From: CAYRKT01 sp964425005
GTDB lineage: Bacteria > Synergistota > Synergistia > CAYRKT01
Direction of reading: 5' to 3'
DNA: 8,300 bases
Assembly: GCA_964425005.1 (NCBI GenBank)
Contig: CAYRKT010000072.1
Span: 1 to 8,300, forward strand
The translations under genes were made by a program, and so were the position numbers. The notes under the pieces are model-generated. The model was not told where the DNA came from and searched no databases. It saw nothing but the letters and a program-made list of their open reading frames with translations. Shown here piece after piece: positions 6,915 to 8,300 of this stretch; the stretch's first letter is position 1; each line of letters begins with the position of its first letter.

Positions 6915-7895
6915 TCAGGCCAAGAAGCCGAGCTCTCCTTTCAGCGCGAAGCGCAAGCGCTTCTCCGCCTCCCGGAGCGCGTCCGCCACCTCGGCGGGGC
7001 TGAGCCCCAGAGCCTGCGCCACGACCTTGTTCGGCGAGGGCTCGTCCGTAGCCAGGCCGTACTTCAGGAAGACCACCGCGGCCTGCAGAGGGGTCAGGGC
7101 CCTGGCGATCGCCCTCTGGAGCCGCTCCCTTTCGGCGAGGCCTAAGGCCCGCTCCGCGGGCTCGCTCCCTGCGGCGATGAAGTCCCCGAGCACGGCCTCT
7201 TCGCCGACGGGCTCCTCCAAGTGGAGCTCCCTGTTTTCGCCCAAGGTCTTCGCCGCGCGGGCCACCCGCTGGCGGATCCACCAGTAGGCGTAGGTGGAGA
7301 AGCGGTAGCCGAGCTTGGGGTCGAAGCGGTCCACCGCCTCGTAGAGCCCGCTTACCCCTTCGCTCACCAGGTCGTTGAGGGAGAAGTTCCCCTTGAGGTT
7401 GTAGCGCTTGGCCACGTAGAAGACCAGCCTGAGGTTGCCCTCCACAATCTTGAGGGTGCCCTCCTCTCCCTGAAGGAGCTGGTGGTAGAGGTGGCGGGCC
7501 TCCTTTGGGACCTCCCTCTCGAGGCCTTCCAGGAAGCTCGGGGGCTTCCTGTCCAGGAGCTTGTGGCGAGCGTGAGCCCGCCAGGATGCCGCCGGGATGC
7601 CTGTGCGCTCCTCGAGGGCCTTGGCGGCCTCGCGGCCTAGCCTCGCCAACCCCAGGTACCCGAGCTGCTCGTCTTCCGTCGGCACCCGCGTCTTTCCCAG
7701 GAGGTCGAGGAGCCAGGCCACCCCGTCCCTTTCCTCGTCCTCGTCCTTCTCCTTGTGAAGGCCAAGCTCGAGCTCGACCTCCTCTGTCTCCTCGGGAAGG
7801 AGGACTTCCTCCTCCCCATCGCCCACCTCGCAAGCCGCGTTTGCGAGGATGTCCAGGAGGGGCTCCTGAACGACCAGGGAAGCTTTTGCGCTCAC
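6915..7895 (-). CDS. Divergent SigA-like sigma-70 family factor lacking domain 3
   Basis: This 326-residue protein would direct RNA polymerase to a subset of promoters. It has an acidic N-terminus (about 23-57), region 1.2 (about 57-98, VPTEDEQLGYLGLARLG), and a following non-conserved stretch that tracks Thermus SigA (EAAKALEERTGI). Region 2 spans about 145-215, with NLRLVFYVAKRY and YRFSTYAYWWIRQ. The region 3.2 finger is present (EEPVGEEAVLGDFI, 227-240). Region 4 spans about 256-317. Regions 3.0-3.1, about 50-55 residues in SigA, are absent between WWIRQ and the finger. Region 4.2 departs from SigA at the usual -35 contacts. The GTG at 7895 has AAGGGGGTGA ending two bases upstream; the GTG at 7901 overlaps this site and has no room for one, so 7895 is preferred. 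It heads the pilus-type operon and may control it, which is inference. Confidence 0.9.
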   Translation of the reverse strand: MSAKASLVVQEPLLDILANAACEVGDGEEEVLLPEETEEVELELGLHKEKDEDEERDGVAWLLDLLGKTRVPTEDEQLGYLGLARLGREAAKALEERTGIPAASWRAHARHKLLDRKPPSFLEGLEREVPKEARHLYHQLLQGEEGTLKIVEGNLRLVFYVAKRYNLKGNFSLNDLVSEGVSGLYEAVDRFDPKLGYRFSTYAYWWIRQRVARAAKTLGENRELHLEEPVGEEAVLGDFIAAGSEPAERALGLAERERLQRAIARALTPLQAAVVFLKYGLATDEPSPNKVVAQALGLSPAEVADALREAEKRLRFALKGELGFLA

Positions 7896-7897
7896 GC

Positions 7898-7907
7898 TCA
7901 CCCCCTT
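7898..7907 (-). promoter_or_regulatory. Ribosome binding site that decides the sigma factor start
   Basis: AAGGGGGTGA matches the AAGGAGGTGA consensus in nine of ten positions. Its GGGGG core ends five bases before the GTG at 7895. The GTG two codons earlier (7901) falls inside the site, which argues against its use. Confidence 0.6.
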
Positions 7908-7916
7908 TTCACGTAG

Positions 7917-7945
7917 AGAATAACCCGCTCCCCCCTCGTGCGCAA
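7917..7945 (-). promoter_or_regulatory. Candidate sigma-70-type promoter for the sigma factor gene
   Basis: On the minus strand TTGCGC (7940-7945, three of six matches to TTGACA) is followed after exactly 17 bases by TATTCT (7917-7922, four of six matches to TATAAT). Transcription would start near 7910, leaving a leader of about 15 bases ahead of the preferred GTG at 7895. The -35 element and spacer lie inside the hairpin sequence. The spacing is ideal and the gap is the only noncoding stretch of useful size, but the match is modest. Confidence 0.4.
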
Positions 7946-7954
7946 GGGGGAGCG
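7926..7954 (-). terminator. Strong GC-rich hairpin in the only intergenic gap
   Basis: The arms CGCTCCCCC and GGGGGAGCG (7926-7934 and 7946-7954) are perfectly complementary over nine base pairs. Inside, TTG and CGA can add three more pairs (one of them G-T) around a CGCA loop, with one bulged G. It starts 15 bases after the stop of the right-hand gene. No T-tract follows on either strand, so it is not a standard intrinsic terminator. It may be a partial terminator, an RNA 3' end stabiliser, or an attenuator controlling read-through into the sigma gene. Confidence 0.45.
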
Positions 7955-7969
7955 TTGAGAGGAGGTGAG

Positions 7970-8300
7970 CTAGAGGTTTCGATGAGGGAGGAAGATCAGG
8001 GAGACCTCCTTGGGCACCCGGAGGGGGACCTCCTCCGCCACGGTGAGGCCGCCCTGCCTGCGGAAGGCCACGATCCGCTTGCCCTCGCCCCTCGCGGGCC
8101 GCGCCAGGGGAAGCGCGGCCTCCCCGTCCTTGACCTTGGCGATGGTGAGCTCCGCGTAGAAGCGGATTTCTCCCTTGCCCCCGCGGGGAGCGGGGTAGAT
8201 GGGAACGCGGTGGGTCCTGGACCAGCGGTAGGTCTCGGCCACCAGCTGGGCCTCCTCGAGGGAGGAGACTCGGAAGACCCCGGGGGAGCCCACCCAGACC
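7970..8300 (-). CDS. Unrecognised protein, C-terminal part (5' end uncertain or outside window)
   Basis: The open frame covers 109 codons up to the window edge and ends with TAG at 7970-7972. A GTG at 8293 could be the true start, giving 107 residues, but only seven bases upstream are visible and its ribosome site cannot be judged, so I treat the gene as open at the 5' end. The visible part is soluble and basic, with no membrane span, signal peptide or cysteine. It alternates helix and strand: an early helix SLEEAQLVAETYRWSRTH, then strands GEIRFYAELTIAKVK, RIVAFRR and EVSLIFLP near the C-terminus. I recognise no family. It runs the same way as the sigma gene, but a 74-base gap with a hairpin and candidate promoter separates them, so it may belong to another unit. 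It is coding by its codon pattern, which matches the neighbours. Confidence 0.6.
   Translation of the reverse strand, partial: VWVGSPGVFRVSSLEEAQLVAETYRWSRTHRVPIYPAPRGGKGEIRFYAELTIAKVKDGEAALPLARPARGEGKRIVAFRRQGGLTVAEEVPLRVPKEVSLIFLPHRNL

Noticed and set aside
6907..7833. A 308-codon open frame on the minus strand in another frame of the sigma gene
   Set aside because: The translation is almost all G, R, A, P and E without motifs, while the overlapping frame carries clear sigma regions 1.2, 2, 3.2 and 4.
7926..7954. The hairpin as a classical intrinsic terminator
   Set aside because: The stem is strong but no run of T follows on either strand, so I list it only as a possible terminator or attenuator.
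1..8300. tRNA, rRNA, CRISPR arrays, insertion sequences, attachment sites or replication origins
   Set aside because: Almost all bases are within well-supported genes. I saw no repeated spacer pattern, transposase motif, terminal inverted repeats or tRNA-like fold in the one 74-base gap or elsewhere.

Overview
The window is GC-rich and very tightly packed. Every gene I can support lies on the minus strand, so the region reads from high to low coordinates. Strong AAGGAGG-type ribosome binding sites, frequent GTG starts, 2-8 base gaps or overlaps between genes, and heavy use of GC-ending and AGG arginine codons point to a thermophile of the Thermus/Meiothermus kind. A sigma factor whose layout follows Thermus SigA, including the stretch between regions 1.2 and 2, supports this. 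The assignment is by recall and reading, not by a search. I cannot tell whether the carrier is a chromosome, plasmid, integrative element or phage.

Layout in transcription order: the 3' end of an unrecognised gene (8300-7970); a 74-base gap with a strong hairpin and a candidate promoter; a divergent SigA-like sigma factor (7895-6915); an exported protein with a secretin-type N0/STN-like domain (6910-5921); a divergent PilT-family ATPase (5911-4805); a PilB/GspE-type assembly ATPase (4812-3106); a canonical PilT-type retraction ATPase (3109-2027); a PilM/PilN fusion of GspL layout (2024-831); a PilO/GspM-like protein (834-265); and a single-span membrane protein of GspC-like topology cut by the window edge (268-1).

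Together the last seven genes form the cytoplasmic motor plus inner-membrane alignment complex of a type IV pilus or type II secretion machine: three motors, the cytoplasmic ring/PilN-like arm, its PilO-like partner, and a periplasm-spanning linker that would reach an outer-membrane secretin. No platform protein (PilC/GspF), pilin, prepilin peptidase or secretin is visible; if present they lie to the left of position 1 or elsewhere.

The most unusual feature is that this machine follows, apparently in one transcription unit, a sigma factor that has lost domain 3 (regions 3.0-3.1) but kept the region 3.2 finger. It has also replaced the usual -35 contact residues in region 4.2. A self-contained pilus/secretion operon with a dedicated sigma factor is the best candidate for an undescribed system here; the link between the two is an inference from gene order.
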